45,095 bases of DNA from assembly GCA_022560735.1 (NCBI GenBank), contig JADFSO010000023.1, positions 1 to 45,095 on the forward strand. Direction: 5' to 3'. This DNA comes from Pseudomonadota bacterium. GTDB taxonomy: Bacteria; Pseudomonadota; Gammaproteobacteria; Steroidobacterales; MnTg04. This document shows positions 19,187-34,227 of this stretch, piece by piece (the stretch's first letter is position 1; the number at the start of each line of letters is the position of its first letter). A program made the position numbers and the translations under genes. The notes under the pieces are model-generated. The model had not been told where the DNA came from. It was given only the letters and a program-made list of their open reading frames with translations, and made no database searches.

Positions 19187-20659
19187 ATGCACGACAAGAC
19201 CATTGCCGAACTCTCCAGGTCATTGCAATCCGGTGACTTCAGCAGCGTAGAGCTGACCACGCATTTGCTCGACCGGGTCGAAAGCCTGGGTCCGCAACTG
19301 AACGCTTTCGTCACCGTGACCGGCGAGTTGGCACTCGAACAAGCCGCAAAAGCCGATCAACGGCGGGCCGCCGGTGATGCGGGTCCGCTAAATGGCATTC
19401 CCATTGTGCACAAGGACCTTTTCTGTACCGATGGCGTGCTGACGAGCTGTGCCTCCCGGATCCTGGACAATTTTATTTCTCCCTATGACGCGACGGTCGT
19501 GGGAAAACTGAAACAAGCCGGTACGGTGATGCTGGGAAAAACCAACATGGACGAATTCGCGATGGGTTCGTCGAACGAAAACAGTTGCTTTGGGCCGGTA
19601 AAAAACCCATGGGACGATACCCGTGTCCCAGGCGGTTCATCCGGTGGCTCGGCAGCCGCGGTTGCGGCGCGCCTGCTGCCTGGCGCCACCGGTACGGACA
19701 CCGGCGGTTCGATACGCCAGCCGGCTGCGCTGACCGGTATTACAGGGCTCAAGCCAACCTATGGCCGCGTTTCCCGCTATGGCATGGTGGCATTTGCCTC
19801 GAGTCTCGATCAGGCCGGCACGCTGACCCGCAGTGCAGAGGATGCCGCGATGATGCTCGGGGCGATGGCTGGTTTCGATCCCAGGGATTCGACCAGCGCC
19901 GAAAAAGATGTGCCCGATTATCGTGCGACGCTGGACGATAGCCTCGATGGCTTGCGTATTGGCGTACCCACAGAGTTTTTTGACGATGGGCTGATGCCGG
20001 CAAACAAGACTGCCGTCGAAGCAGCGATCCACGAGCTGGAGAAGCTCGGTGCGAAAATCAGTCAAATCCATCTGCCCAACCTGGGGTTGTCGGTGCCCAC
20101 TTATTATGTGGTGGCGCCGGCCGAGTGCTCATCGAACCTGTCCCGTTTTGACGGCGTTCGCTTCGGTCATCGGGCAGAGAAATATGCCGACCTGACGGAT
20201 ATGTACAAGAAAACCCGCGGCCAGGGATTTGGCGCCGAGGTCAAGCGCCGCATCATGATCGGTACCTATGTCTTGTCGACGGGATACTATGACGCCTATT
20301 ACCTGAAGGCGCAGAAAGTTCGGCAACTGATCGCGGCCGATTATGCGGCAGCGTTCAAATCGGTGGATCTGATCGCCGGTCCGACTACGCCGACGCCGGC
20401 TTTCGAACTCGGCGCCAAGACCGACGACCCGATCACCATGTATCTGAACGATATTTATACGATCGGCGCCAACCTGGCGGGTCTGCCCGGCATGTCGGTG
20501 CCCTGCGGCTTCGTCGATGGCCTGCCGGTGGGTTTGCAGATTGTCGGCTCCCACTTCTCCGAAGCGCGCCTGTTGAACGTGGCGCACCGGTACCAGCAGG
20601 TCACGGACTGGCACACGCGCGCGCCGGAAATGGCAGCAGGGGGTACAGCCAGGACATGA
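19187..20659 (+). CDS. gatA: Asp/Glu-tRNA amidotransferase subunit A
   Basis: Amidase subunit that hydrolyses glutamine to supply ammonia to GatB. The Ser-cisSer-Lys triad can be read: Lys76 in IPIVHKDLF, Ser151 in [11 protein letters not shown] and Ser175 in [12 protein letters not shown]. 490 residues, usual length. It begins 93 bases after gatC (no clear terminator in that gap) and its stop overlaps gatB (ATGA). Confidence 0.97.
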   Translation: MHDKTIAELSRSLQSGDFSSVELTTHLLDRVESLGPQLNAFVTVTGELALEQAAKADQRRAAGDAGPLNGIPIVHKDLFCTDGVLTSCASRILDNFISPYDATVVGKLKQAGTVMLGKTNMDEFAMGSSNENSCFGPVKNPWDDTRVPGGSSGGSAAAVAARLLPGATGTDTGGSIRQPAALTGITGLKPTYGRVSRYGMVAFASSLDQAGTLTRSAEDAAMMLGAMAGFDPRDSTSAEKDVPDYRATLDDSLDGLRIGVPTEFFDDGLMPANKTAVEAAIHELEKLGAKISQIHLPNLGLSVPTYYVVAPAECSSNLSRFDGVRFGHRAEKYADLTDMYKKTRGQGFGAEVKRRIMIGTYVLSTGYYDAYYLKAQKVRQLIAADYAAAFKSVDLIAGPTTPTPAFELGAKTDDPITMYLNDIYTIGANLAGLPGMSVPCGFVDGLPVGLQIVGSHFSEARLLNVAHRYQQVTDWHTRAPEMAAGGTART

Positions 20660-22095
20660 CTATCGAATGGGAAACTGTAATCGGGCTGGAAATACACGCT
20701 CAGCTCGCCACCCGGAGCAAGATTTTTTCGAGCAGTTCGACGGCCTACGGTGCGCAACCCAACAGCCAGGCGAACCTGGTCGATCTTGGCTATCCCGGTG
20801 TGTTGCCGGTACTCAATGGCGAAGCGGTGAAAATGGCCGTGAAATTCGGCCTGGCGGTGAATTGCGAGATTGCGCGCCGCTCGGTATTCGCACGCAAAAA
20901 CTATTTTTACCCGGATCTTCCCAAAGGTTATCAAATCAGTCAGTTTGAATTGCCGGTGGTTGGTCGTGGCGAGATACATATCACGCTCGACGATGGCAGC
21001 CGCAAACGGGTCGGTATCACCCGCGCCCACCTGGAAGAGGACGCGGGCAAATCCCTGCACGAAGACTTCGAGGGCATGAGTGGGATCGATCTAAACCGCG
21101 CGGGGACGCCGTTGCTGGAAATCGTATCCGAGCCGGACATGCGCTCGGCCGCGGAAGCGGTCGCCTATATGAAAGGGATGCATACGCTGGTTCGCTACCT
21201 GGAAATCTGCGATGGCAATATGCAGGAAGGCTCATTCCGTTGTGATGCCAATGTTTCAGTGAGGCCAAAAGGCCAGCAGGAATTGGGCACCCGCACCGAG
21301 ATCAAAAATCTCAACTCCTTTCGTTACGTGGAAAAGGCGATCAATATTGAGGTAGAGCGCCAGATCGATGTGCTCGAGTCCGGCGGCAAGGTGGTGCAGG
21401 AAACCCGCCTCTACGATTCCGCAAAAAACGAAACGCGGACGATGCGGCTCAAGGAAGAGGCCAACGACTATCGTTATTTCCCCGATCCTGATTTGTTGCC
21501 CCTGGTGATCAGCGAGGAGGAGATCGAGGCCGTGCGCGGCACGCTGCCGGAACTTCCGGACCAGAAACGCGAGCGCTTTTGCAGCGAATACAAACTGAGC
21601 GACTACGATGCGCGCGTGCTGACAACCAGCCGCGAGATGGCCGCTTATTTCGAGGCGGTCGTCGAAGCGAGCGGCGGTGAGCCCAAGGTGGCTGCAAACT
21701 GGGTTGCCGGCGAGCTATCCGCTGCCCTGAACCAAAGCGGCCGTGATATCGGCGAGAGCAAGGTTTCCGCGGCCGCACTGGCCGGCCTGCTCAAGCGGAT
21801 TGCGGACCACACGATCTCGGGCAAGATCGCCAAGGAAGTGTTCGCAGCGATGTGGGATGGCGAGGGCGATGCCGACGATATCATCGAACAACGAGGGCTC
21901 AGGCAAATTACCGACAGTGCGGCGATCGAAAAAATCATCGATGAAGTAATCGCGGCAAACCCGGGGCAACTCGAGCAGTTTCGGGGTGGTAAAGATAAAC
22001 TGTTCGGGTTCTTTGTCGGCCAGGTCATGAAAGCGACCCAGGGTAAGGCCAATCCGGGGCAGGTAAACCAGTTGCTCAAAAAGAAGCTGGCCTGA
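20656..22095 (+). CDS. gatB: Asp/Glu-tRNA amidotransferase subunit B
   Basis: Kinase/transamidase subunit that activates the misacylated tRNA and amidates it with ammonia from GatA. It opens with the family block [18 protein letters not shown], followed by the [15 protein letters not shown] and [16 protein letters not shown] regions of the cradle domain. The helical and YqeY-like tail (ending [20 protein letters not shown]) binds tRNA. 479 residues. Overlaps gatA by four bases; hslO follows after three bases. Confidence 0.98.
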   Translation: MTIEWETVIGLEIHAQLATRSKIFSSSSTAYGAQPNSQANLVDLGYPGVLPVLNGEAVKMAVKFGLAVNCEIARRSVFARKNYFYPDLPKGYQISQFELPVVGRGEIHITLDDGSRKRVGITRAHLEEDAGKSLHEDFEGMSGIDLNRAGTPLLEIVSEPDMRSAAEAVAYMKGMHTLVRYLEICDGNMQEGSFRCDANVSVRPKGQQELGTRTEIKNLNSFRYVEKAINIEVERQIDVLESGGKVVQETRLYDSAKNETRTMRLKEEANDYRYFPDPDLLPLVISEEEIEAVRGTLPELPDQKRERFCSEYKLSDYDARVLTTSREMAAYFEAVVEASGGEPKVAANWVAGELSAALNQSGRDIGESKVSAAALAGLLKRIADHTISGKIAKEVFAAMWDGEGDADDIIEQRGLRQITDSAAIEKIIDEVIAANPGQLEQFRGGKDKLFGFFVGQVMKATQGKANPGQVNQLLKKKLA

Positions 22096-22098
22096 TCG

Positions 22099-22980
22099 TT
22101 GAAGGAGTTATCGCGCGACAGTCTGCACCGGTTCTTGTTTGAGGGCTGCGCGGTCCGCGGCAAACTCGTGCATCTCGACCAGTCCTGGCGGGCGATTTTG
22201 GAGCGTAACGATTATCCGCAACCCGTTCGACGAATCCTCGGCGAAACCATGGCCGCAACCGTACTGCTCGCATCGACCGTCAAGTTTGAGGGTCGGATAA
22301 CCGTGCAGATCCAGGGAGACGGCCCGCTGACCATGGTCGTGATCCAGTGCACCAACAAGTTGGTGCTGAGGGGGCTGGCCCGCTGGCAGGGCGAGTTCGA
22401 CGATGTCTCGTTCGAGCGGCTGATGAGCAATGGGAAAATGATAATCTCGATCGAGAATGAGGCAGACAATCAGCGTTACCAGGGTGTCGTTCCGGTAACC
22501 GGTGCTACAGTCGCAGAAAGTCTGCGCGCTTATTTCGATCACTCGGAACAGTTGCCGACCCGTTTGTGGCTGGCCGGCGGCGACGAATCGGTTGCCGGGT
22601 TGCTGTTGCAGCGCATGCCGGAGCATGGCGTAGCGCCTGCCGAAGATTTCTGGGATCGCGTTTGCCTGCTGGCATCCACGATCAAAACCGAGGAGCTGCT
22701 CGAACTGCCCGAGCGGCAACTACTCCACCGTTTGTTCAACGAAGACGATCTGCGTCTTTTCGATCGCCTGCCGGTTTCGTTTCGCTGCAGCTGCAACCGC
22801 GAGCGAGTCGAGAACATGTTGAAAAGTCTTGGCGCGGATGAAATTCGCGGCATGGTTGAAGAGCACGGCAGCGTCATCGTGCATTGCGAATTCTGCAACA
22901 AAGCTTACGAGTTCGACCCTATCGATTCCGCCGGGCTGTTTGTGGCCGATCTGCCGGCGGACGACCAAACCGTGCATTGA
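22099..22980 (+). CDS. hslO: Redox-regulated chaperone Hsp33
   Basis: Hsp33 is a cytoplasmic holdase switched on by oxidation and heat. The redox switch is intact: C230-x-C232 (FRCSCNRE) and C263-x2-C266 (VHCEFCNKAY), which bind zinc when reduced. The N-terminus LHRFLFEGCAVRG is typical. The only reasonable start is a TTG at 22099, three bases after the gatB stop. A perfect AAGGAG lies just inside the frame (22102-22107) rather than before it, and no start codon sits at the right distance behind it. Translation probably depends on gatB. 293 residues. Confidence 0.93.
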   Translation: MKELSRDSLHRFLFEGCAVRGKLVHLDQSWRAILERNDYPQPVRRILGETMAATVLLASTVKFEGRITVQIQGDGPLTMVVIQCTNKLVLRGLARWQGEFDDVSFERLMSNGKMIISIENEADNQRYQGVVPVTGATVAESLRAYFDHSEQLPTRLWLAGGDESVAGLLLQRMPEHGVAPAEDFWDRVCLLASTIKTEELLELPERQLLHRLFNEDDLRLFDRLPVSFRCSCNRERVENMLKSLGADEIRGMVEEHGSVIVHCEFCNKAYEFDPIDSAGLFVADLPADDQTVH

Positions 22981-22981
22981 C

Positions 22982-23464
22982 CTAGCCGTAGCCGGTATTG
23001 CACAGCGCGGCGAAACGGCCGGAAAACTCTGCGGCCAATGTCGCGTCTGAATACAGCGTAATTTCCAGGTCGATCCGGGCGCGATTCCATCGTGTCAGGC
23101 TGCTGGTGAAACGCTCTTTTTTCTGCTCATCCGGCCGCTGGCAGCGGGCACGCAACTGGCCGCTGACCGGTCGCAGGAATTTCATCTGGCTGCGCTGGAT
23201 GACGACATGGGTCGCGGTCTCGCCGGCCAGCAGCTTTGCGATCGCCCATCCGGTCAGCGTCGCCAGCGCCAGCAGGCTGCCGCCAAAGGCAGTCGCCATG
23301 TGGTTGCGATTCGGCTCGAGCGGTGCGCAGACGATCAATTCCCGGCCATCCAGTTTTTCTATGCGGGCATGCATGGCCGCAACCAGCGGGATACCCTCAC
23401 GCCACCATTGTTCCATCAGCCTGGACTCGTGCGAAAAGTTTGCCGGTGTGTTGTTTTTGCTCAT
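22982..23464 (-). CDS. YiiD-C-like hotdog thioesterase domain protein
   Basis: 160 residues that resemble the putative thioesterase domain found at the C-terminus of YiiD (hotdog fold). The key stretch is NHMATAFGGSLLALATLTGWA, followed by VVIQRSQMKFLRPVSG. No acetyltransferase domain is present, so this is the stand-alone form. The substrate is unknown. I use the ATG at 23464 (MSKNN); a GTG at 23482 would add six residues and neither has a good ribosome site. Its stop lies one base from the hslO stop on the other strand. Confidence 0.75.
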   Translation of the reverse strand: MSKNNTPANFSHESRLMEQWWREGIPLVAAMHARIEKLDGRELIVCAPLEPNRNHMATAFGGSLLALATLTGWAIAKLLAGETATHVVIQRSQMKFLRPVSGQLRARCQRPDEQKKERFTSSLTRWNRARIDLEITLYSDATLAAEFSGRFAALCNTGYG

Positions 23465-23513
23465 GGGGCCGGAGTCTGCCACAGGGCTTTGGCGCAGGCT
23501 AACAATGGCGGGC

Positions 23514-23542
23514 TTGTCTTCGCGGTAATGGCGGCATATACT
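23514..23542 (+). promoter_or_regulatory. Candidate sigma-70 promoter for the sahR-like-metF-metH operon
   Basis: TTGTCT (23514-23519) and TATACT (23537-23542) are separated by exactly 17 bases, placing a transcription start near 23549. A second TATAAT at 23546-23551 lacks a -35 partner. Confidence 0.6.
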
Positions 23543-23554
23543 TAGTATAATAAC

Positions 23555-23570
23555 ATAAAGATATCTTTAT
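23555..23570. promoter_or_regulatory. 16-base perfect palindromic operator
   Basis: ATAAAGATATCTTTAT is a perfect palindrome just downstream of the candidate promoter, at about +6 to +21, and 35 bases before the ArsR-family gene. AT-rich dyads in this position are the expected binding sites of ArsR regulators, so autorepression is inferred. Confidence 0.75.
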
Positions 23571-23604
23571 ATTTACACGCAAGCAGCGCACAGAGTCGAT
23601 CCGC

Positions 23605-29112
<5,508 letters not shown>

Positions 29113-29180
29113 TTCCTTGATGAGTTCTCGTTCTCTATGAAACGTAGTTCGCCGTCTTCGTACAAGCAGAGATTCCGCCG

Positions 29181-29672
29181 CTAATCCACTTCCACCCTGA
29201 CCGCAGATTTTATGATCACCGGTTCAACCGGCAGGTCGGTGTGCATGCCGACACTGCCGGTCTTGACGCCCGCGATCGCGTCGACCACGTCCATGCCTTC
29301 GATCACGGCCGCGAAAACGGCGTAGCCAAAATCCCGATCACCATGATCCAGGAACGCATTGTCGGACACGTTGAGAAAAAATTGCGAGGTCGCACTGTTG
29401 GCATCCTGGGTTCTCGCCATGGACAAAGTGCCGCGCTCGTTTTTCAGGCCATTCTCGGCTTCGTTGAGGATCGGCGCCTTGGTCTGTTTCTGATTCATAT
29501 GGATGTCGAAACCACCGCCCTGGATCATGAAGCCGGGGATGACCCGGTGGAAAATCGTATCGTCGAAAAAACCGGCGGCTACATAGTCGTAGAAATTTTT
29601 CACGCTTAGCGGCGCTTTGCTGGCGTGCATCTCGATCTTGAAATCGCCCATCGAGGTCGAAAAAACAATCAT
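29181..29672 (-). CDS. ppiB: Cyclophilin-type peptidyl-prolyl isomerase, cytoplasmic
   Basis: Isomerises X-Pro bonds. 163 residues with the cyclophilin core: [20 protein letters not shown] with the catalytic arginine, then GFMIQGGGF, the [19 protein letters not shown] block and [17 protein letters not shown]. No signal peptide, so the cytoplasmic PpiB type. The frame is open into prmC, but the ATG at 29672 starts five bases after the prmC stop and gives the usual N-terminus. It converges on metH with 68 bases between, in which I see no clear terminator. Confidence 0.94.
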   Translation of the reverse strand: MIVFSTSMGDFKIEMHASKAPLSVKNFYDYVAAGFFDDTIFHRVIPGFMIQGGGFDIHMNQKQTKAPILNEAENGLKNERGTLSMARTQDANSATSQFFLNVSDNAFLDHGDRDFGYAVFAAVIEGMDVVDAIAGVKTGSVGMHTDLPVEPVIIKSAVRVEVD

Positions 29673-29677
29673 TGCTT

Positions 29678-30550
29678 TTATCCCTGGCAGTTTGGCTGTA
29701 TGTGTCCGGCAACCACTCGCGGTATCCCGGCAAGATCCTTGTGGCCGCATACTTTGTCAAAGCCCGCGGCAATGAGCAATTCCAAAACGGATTTTTGCTG
29801 ATCGAACCCGTGTTCCAGCAACAACCAGCCGGATTTGTTCAGATGAGAAGGCGCGCCATCGATGATTTCTCGAATCGCGTTCAGCCCGTCTTTGCCGCTG
29901 GCCAGCGCCAGCGCAGGCTCGTGCGGAAGATCACCCTGCGCCAGATGCGGATCGCCATCGGCGACATAGGGCGGATTGCTGACGATCAGGTCGAATTTGC
30001 ATTGCGCTACTGCCTGATACCAACTGCCCTGGGTCCAGCCGATGTTTTCCAGCGCCAGCCGATCCTGGTTTTCCCTGGCGACTCGCAGTGCATCTTCACA
30101 GACATCGCTGCCGGTCACGCGGCAATGGCTGCGTTCGCCGGCGATCGCCAGGGCAATGGCGCCGCAACCCGTTCCCAGGTCGAGGATCTCCAGTTCGTCG
30201 CCGGGCGGCAGCAGAATCAGCGCCTGCTCGACCAGCGTCTCGGTTTCGGCGCGCGGGACCAGCGTCGCCGGCGTAACCTTGAGCGGCAGGGACCAGAATT
30301 CACGGCAACCGGTGAGATAGGCGACCGGCTCACCGTTGCGCCGCCGCCCAAGCAGGGTCCGGAAAACGCCGTGTTGTTCCAGGGTCAACAAACGCTCCGG
30401 GTACGCCAGCAACTGGCTGCGGCTGATGCCCGCCGCGTGGCTCAGTAGAATTTCTGCTTCGCGTCCGGCCTCCATTTGTCCGGACAATTCGTCGCGGGCA
30501 GCCGCCAGCGCGGCCGCAAAAGATATCTCGACAGGATCTGTTTCCGGCAT
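29678..30550 (-). CDS. prmC: Release-factor glutamine N5-methyltransferase
   Basis: Methylates the glutamine of the GGQ motif in RF1 and RF2. An N-terminal helical domain precedes the methyltransferase core: SAM site [16 protein letters not shown] (about 122-138) and catalytic NPPY at 192-195. 290 residues. In many gammaproteobacteria it directly follows prfA; here the cbs and cgl genes separate the two by 2.6 kb on the opposite strand. ppiB follows after five bases. Confidence 0.95.
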   Translation of the reverse strand: MPETDPVEISFAAALAAARDELSGQMEAGREAEILLSHAAGISRSQLLAYPERLLTLEQHGVFRTLLGRRRNGEPVAYLTGCREFWSLPLKVTPATLVPRAETETLVEQALILLPPGDELEILDLGTGCGAIALAIAGERSHCRVTGSDVCEDALRVARENQDRLALENIGWTQGSWYQAVAQCKFDLIVSNPPYVADGDPHLAQGDLPHEPALALASGKDGLNAIREIIDGAPSHLNKSGWLLLEHGFDQQKSVLELLIAAGFDKVCGHKDLAGIPRVVAGHIQPNCQG

Positions 30551-30572
30551 GCGCCTATCTTACTGCATGACA

Positions 30573-30599
30573 TACAATAGGGGTTCCACGGTCAATGGA
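30573..30599 (+). promoter_or_regulatory. Possible promoter -10 and inverted repeat ahead of cbs
   Basis: TACAAT (30573-30578) could be a -10 element about 28 bases before the cbs start. It is followed by an inverted repeat TTCCA-N7-TGGAA (30583-30599). I see no good -35. The palindrome found before the SahR-like gene is not repeated here. Confidence 0.3.
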
Positions 30600-30605
30600 A
30601 TAGTG

Positions 30606-31991
30606 ATGAAAGTCTTTGAAAGCGCGCTCGAAATGGTTGGTAAAACGCCGATGCTGCACATCACGCAGATCGACACGGGCCGCTGCGAGCTATATCTGAA
30701 ACTGGAGATGATGAACCCGGCCGGCTCGATCAAGGACCGCATCGGCATGTCGATGATCGAAGAGGCCGAAAAGCGCGGCGATATCAAACCGGGTGACACG
30801 ATAGTCGAGGCCACCGCCGGCAACACCGGCCTGGGGCTGGCGCTGGTGGCGGCGCGCAGAGGCTACAAGCTGGTGCTGGTATTGCCCGATAAAATGAGCC
30901 AGGAGAAGATCTTCAACCTGCGCGCGATGGGGGCGGAAGTCGTGCTGACCCGATCCGATGTCGCGCGCGGGCATCCGGAGTATTACCAGGATCTTGGCCG
31001 TTCCATCGCCGCGGAGCGCGGCGCCTATTTTATCAACCAGTTCGGTAATCCCGACAATCCGCTGGCCCACGAGACCACGACCGGCCCGGAAATCTGGCAG
31101 CAGATGGGCGGACGGCTCGATGCCGTGGTGGTCGGCGTCGGCAGCAGCGGAACGATCGCCGGGCTGAGCAAGTTTTTCAAGAACACCGCGCCGGAGGTGG
31201 CAATGGTGCTGGCCGACCCGCAGGGGTCGGTGATGGCCGAATACGTCAGTACCGGTGAGCTGGGGAAGGCGGGCAGCTGGCTGGTCGAAGGCATCGGCGA
31301 AGATTTTATCCCGGATATTTGCGACCTGTCGCTGGTCAAAAAAGCTTACTACATCAGCGATGCCGAATCCTTCGAGACGGCGCGCACGCTGCTGCGCAAG
31401 GAAGGAATACTGGCGGGGTCATCGACCGGGACCTTGCTCGCCGCGGCGCTCAAATATTGTCGTGAGCAGAGCGAAGCCAAACGCGTGGTCACGCTGGCGG
31501 CCGATACGGGGAACAAATACCTGTCCAAGCTGTATAACGAGTTCTGGATGGAGGACAACGGCTTTATCGAGCGCCCGGTTGCCGGCGATTTGCGCGATTT
31601 GATCGGCAGGTTGCACGAGGACCAGGCGACGATCACGGTCGGGCCCGGGGATATTCTGACCACGGCGCACAACCGTCTGCGCAACGCCGGTTTCTCGCAG
31701 CTTCCGGTCATGGATGGTGGCCGGCTGGTCGGCGTGCTGACCGAATACGACATCATCACCTACGCATTCGGCCAGCCGGAGCGCTTGACGGACCCGGTGG
31801 AAAAAGCGATGAAAACGGCTTTCGTCCAGGTAGACAAGGGGACCGCGGTCAACAGTCTGGTTTCCATCCTCCACGGACAGCCATACGCGGCGGTTGTCGA
31901 TGGCGAGAAATTCCTCGGCCTGATTACCCGGGCCGATGTGTTGAACCACCTGAGAAAACAGATCGGTACGATTGCAAGGAAAAATCGATGA
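30606..31991 (+). CDS. cbs: Cystathionine beta-synthase with C-terminal CBS-domain pair
   Basis: PLP enzyme that condenses homocysteine and serine to cystathionine, the first step of reverse transsulfuration. The catalytic domain has the PLP lysine K43 in NPAGSIKDRIG and the phosphate loop EATAGNTGLGLA. Two CBS (Bateman) domains fill about residues 336-461 (LPVMDGGRLVGVLTEYDI and AAVVDGEKFLGLITRADVL), suggesting nucleotide regulation. No heme-binding N-terminal extension is present. The Bateman pair argues for CBS rather than a plain cysteine synthase. Start ATG at 30606; the frame is open back to 30336 inside prmC. The stop overlaps the next gene (ATGA). Confidence 0.92.
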   Translation: MKVFESALEMVGKTPMLHITQIDTGRCELYLKLEMMNPAGSIKDRIGMSMIEEAEKRGDIKPGDTIVEATAGNTGLGLALVAARRGYKLVLVLPDKMSQEKIFNLRAMGAEVVLTRSDVARGHPEYYQDLGRSIAAERGAYFINQFGNPDNPLAHETTTGPEIWQQMGGRLDAVVVGVGSSGTIAGLSKFFKNTAPEVAMVLADPQGSVMAEYVSTGELGKAGSWLVEGIGEDFIPDICDLSLVKKAYYISDAESFETARTLLRKEGILAGSSTGTLLAAALKYCREQSEAKRVVTLAADTGNKYLSKLYNEFWMEDNGFIERPVAGDLRDLIGRLHEDQATITVGPGDILTTAHNRLRNAGFSQLPVMDGGRLVGVLTEYDIITYAFGQPERLTDPVEKAMKTAFVQVDKGTAVNSLVSILHGQPYAAVVDGEKFLGLITRADVLNHLRKQIGTIARKNR

Positions 31992-33169
31992 GCAAAGCAG
32001 ACAGGAAACTGGGATTCAACAGCCTGACCATCCACGGCGGGCAACGACCGGATCCGACGACCGGGGCGATCATGCCACCGATCTATGCGACCTCGACCTA
32101 TGTGCAGGAAAGCCCCGGCGTGCATCAGGGTTTTGAGTATTCCCGTTCGCACAACCCGACCCGGCAGGCTTTCGAGCGCTGCGTGGCGGCGCTGGAGAAC
32201 GGCAGCAGCGGTTTTGCCTGTGCCTCGGGCATGGCGGCCAGCGGACTGATTCTCGAGTTGCTCGATAGCGGCGATCATGTCGTCGCCATGGACGACATGT
32301 ATGGCGGCACCTTTCGCCTGTTCGACAAAGTCCGCGGGCGTTCGGCCGGCCTGGAGTTCAGCTACGCCGATCTGTCGGTTGCCGGCGAACTGGAGAAAGC
32401 CCTGCGCGACGATACGCGGATGATCTGGATTGAAAGCCCGACCAACCCGACGCTAAAGCTCGTTGATATCAAGCAAGTGGTCGGGATCGTTGCGCACCGG
32501 GACATACTTGTCGTCGTGGATAACACCTTCGCCAGCCCGTGGGCGCAGCGGCCGCTGGAACTGGGGGCCGATATCGTCGTGCACTCGGTGACCAAGTACC
32601 TGAACGGTCATTCGGATATGATCGGCGGCGTCATCGTCGTCGCGGACGAGAAGCTGAACGAGAAAATCTGGTTCCTGTCGAACGCAATCGGCCCCATCGC
32701 CGGGCCGTTCGACAGTTTCCTGGCGCTGCGCGGGCTCAAGACGCTGGCCATTCGCATGGAGCGATCGAGCGAAAATGCGATGCAGATCGCACAATTCCTG
32801 GAAACCTGCGACCAGGTTGAAGCGGTCGTTTATCCGGGTCTGGCCAGCCATCCGCAGCACGCGCTGGCGAAAAAACAAATGAGTGGTTTTGGCGGTATCG
32901 TCACGTTTTTCATCAAGGGCGGTCTCGATGCCTCACGCAGCTTTCTCGAGCGTTGCCGGTTGTTCGCGCTGGCCGAAAGCCTTGGCGGCGTAGAAAGCCT
33001 GGTCGATCACCCGGCGATCATGACCCACGCCTCGGTCCCCCCGGAAATGCGCGCGGAGCTGGGGATCAGCGACAGCCTGATCCGTTTGTCGGTTGGCATA
33101 GAGGATATCGATGACCTGATCGCGGACCTGGAGCAGGCGTTTCAATCTGCTGTCATCGAAGCCAGTTGA
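31988..33169 (+). CDS. Cystathionine gamma-lyase / gamma-synthase family enzyme
   Basis: Cys/Met-metabolism PLP enzyme (393 residues). The PLP lysine is K203 in [14 protein letters not shown]; other family blocks are [20 protein letters not shown] and [15 protein letters not shown]. Coupled to cbs by a four-base overlap, so cystathionine gamma-lyase (cystathionine to cysteine, 2-oxobutyrate and ammonia) is the likeliest role. Gamma-synthase cannot be excluded by sequence reading alone. Its last 28 bases overlap the 3' end of prfA on the other strand. Confidence 0.88.
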   Translation: MSKADRKLGFNSLTIHGGQRPDPTTGAIMPPIYATSTYVQESPGVHQGFEYSRSHNPTRQAFERCVAALENGSSGFACASGMAASGLILELLDSGDHVVAMDDMYGGTFRLFDKVRGRSAGLEFSYADLSVAGELEKALRDDTRMIWIESPTNPTLKLVDIKQVVGIVAHRDILVVVDNTFASPWAQRPLELGADIVVHSVTKYLNGHSDMIGGVIVVADEKLNEKIWFLSNAIGPIAGPFDSFLALRGLKTLAIRMERSSENAMQIAQFLETCDQVEAVVYPGLASHPQHALAKKQMSGFGGIVTFFIKGGLDASRSFLERCRLFALAESLGGVESLVDHPAIMTHASVPPEMRAELGISDSLIRLSVGIEDIDDLIADLEQAFQSAVIEAS

Positions 33170-34227
33170 TCCGCCTGGTATTCCTGCGACAATGGCTCGA
33201 TGATGGGTGCCAGATCGCCCTTCATGATCTCATCCAGCTTGTACAGCGTCAGGTTGATGCGGTGGTCGGTCACCCGCCCCTGCGGGAAATTGTAGGTCCG
33301 GATTCTTTCCGAGCGGTCGCCGCTACCCACCAGCAGTTTGCGTTGGTCGGCCTGTTCGCTGCGCTGTTTTTCCTGCTCGTCGCTCAACAAGCGCGAGCGC
33401 AGCAGTGACATCGCGCGGGCCTTGTTCTTGTGCTGCGATCGCTCGTCCTGGCATTCTACGACGATGCCGGTGGCCAGGTGAGTAATGCGCACGGCTGAAT
33501 CCGTCTTGTTGATATGCTGGCCGCCGGCGCCGGAAGCCCGGTAGGTATCGATCCGCAGATCTGCATTTTTTATTTCGATTTCTTCGATTTCATCCAGTTC
33601 GGGCAATACGGCGACCGTGCAGGCGGAAGTATGAATGCGCCCTTGCGACTCGGTTTCCGGCACCCGCTGGACGCGGTGCACACCCGACTCGAACTTGAGT
33701 TTTGAAAATACATCGCGGCCGGCGACTCTGCTGATGATCTCCTTGTAACCGCCGTGTTCGCCTTCGTGCTCGCTGAGTATTTCTACCTGCCATTTTTTCT
33801 GCTCGGCGAACCGGCTGTACATGCGAAACAAGTCGCCGGCAAATATTGCCGCTTCGTCACCACCGGTACCGGCACGGATCTCGAGGAACACATTGCTGCC
33901 ATCGTGCGGGTCTTTTGGGATCAGCAGTCGCGCCAGCGATGCTTCCAGTTCCGCTCGCCGGCTCTGGGCCTTTTGTTGCTCGTCATGGCCAAGTTGTCTG
34001 ATTTCCTCATCGCTGTCCGCCGTCATTTCTTCGGCGGCCTGGAGATCCCGGATGGTACTTTCGTACTGCCGATACCGTTCGGCGAGTGGCTGCAGGCGGG
34101 CATATTCCTTTGCCAGTTCGCGGAATTTTGACTGCTCGGCGATCACCCCGGCATCGGACAGCAGGCGCCCGACTTCCTCGAAGCGCTCCACCATGCTGAG
34201 CAGTTTGTTTTCCAGGGATTCCTTCAT
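33142..34227 (-). CDS. prfA: Peptide chain release factor 1
   Basis: RF1 reads UAA and UAG and releases the nascent peptide. The codon-recognition tripeptide is P190-E-T192 (a PxT motif typical of RF1, not the SPF of RF2). The peptidyl-release GGQ is at 235-237 in [14 protein letters not shown]237 is the target of PrmC. 361 residues. The ATG overlaps the hemA stop (ATGA). The stop lies 28 bases inside the convergent cgl-type gene. Confidence 0.97.
   Translation of the reverse strand: MKESLENKLLSMVERFEEVGRLLSDAGVIAEQSKFRELAKEYARLQPLAERYRQYESTIRDLQAAEEMTADSDEEIRQLGHDEQQKAQSRRAELEASLARLLIPKDPHDGSNVFLEIRAGTGGDEAAIFAGDLFRMYSRFAEQKKWQVEILSEHEGEHGGYKEIISRVAGRDVFSKLKFESGVHRVQRVPETESQGRIHTSACTVAVLPELDEIEEIEIKNADLRIDTYRASGAGGQHINKTDSAVRITHLATGIVVECQDERSQHKNKARAMSLLRSRLLSDEQEKQRSEQADQRKLLVGSGDRSERIRTYNFPQGRVTDHRINLTLYKLDEIMKGDLAPIIEPLSQEYQADQLASMTAD

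Noticed and set aside
23483..23604. SAH or SAM riboswitch before the metF-metH operon
   Set aside because: The leader from about 23549 is only some 55 bases and is dominated by the palindromic operator; no riboswitch core is visible.
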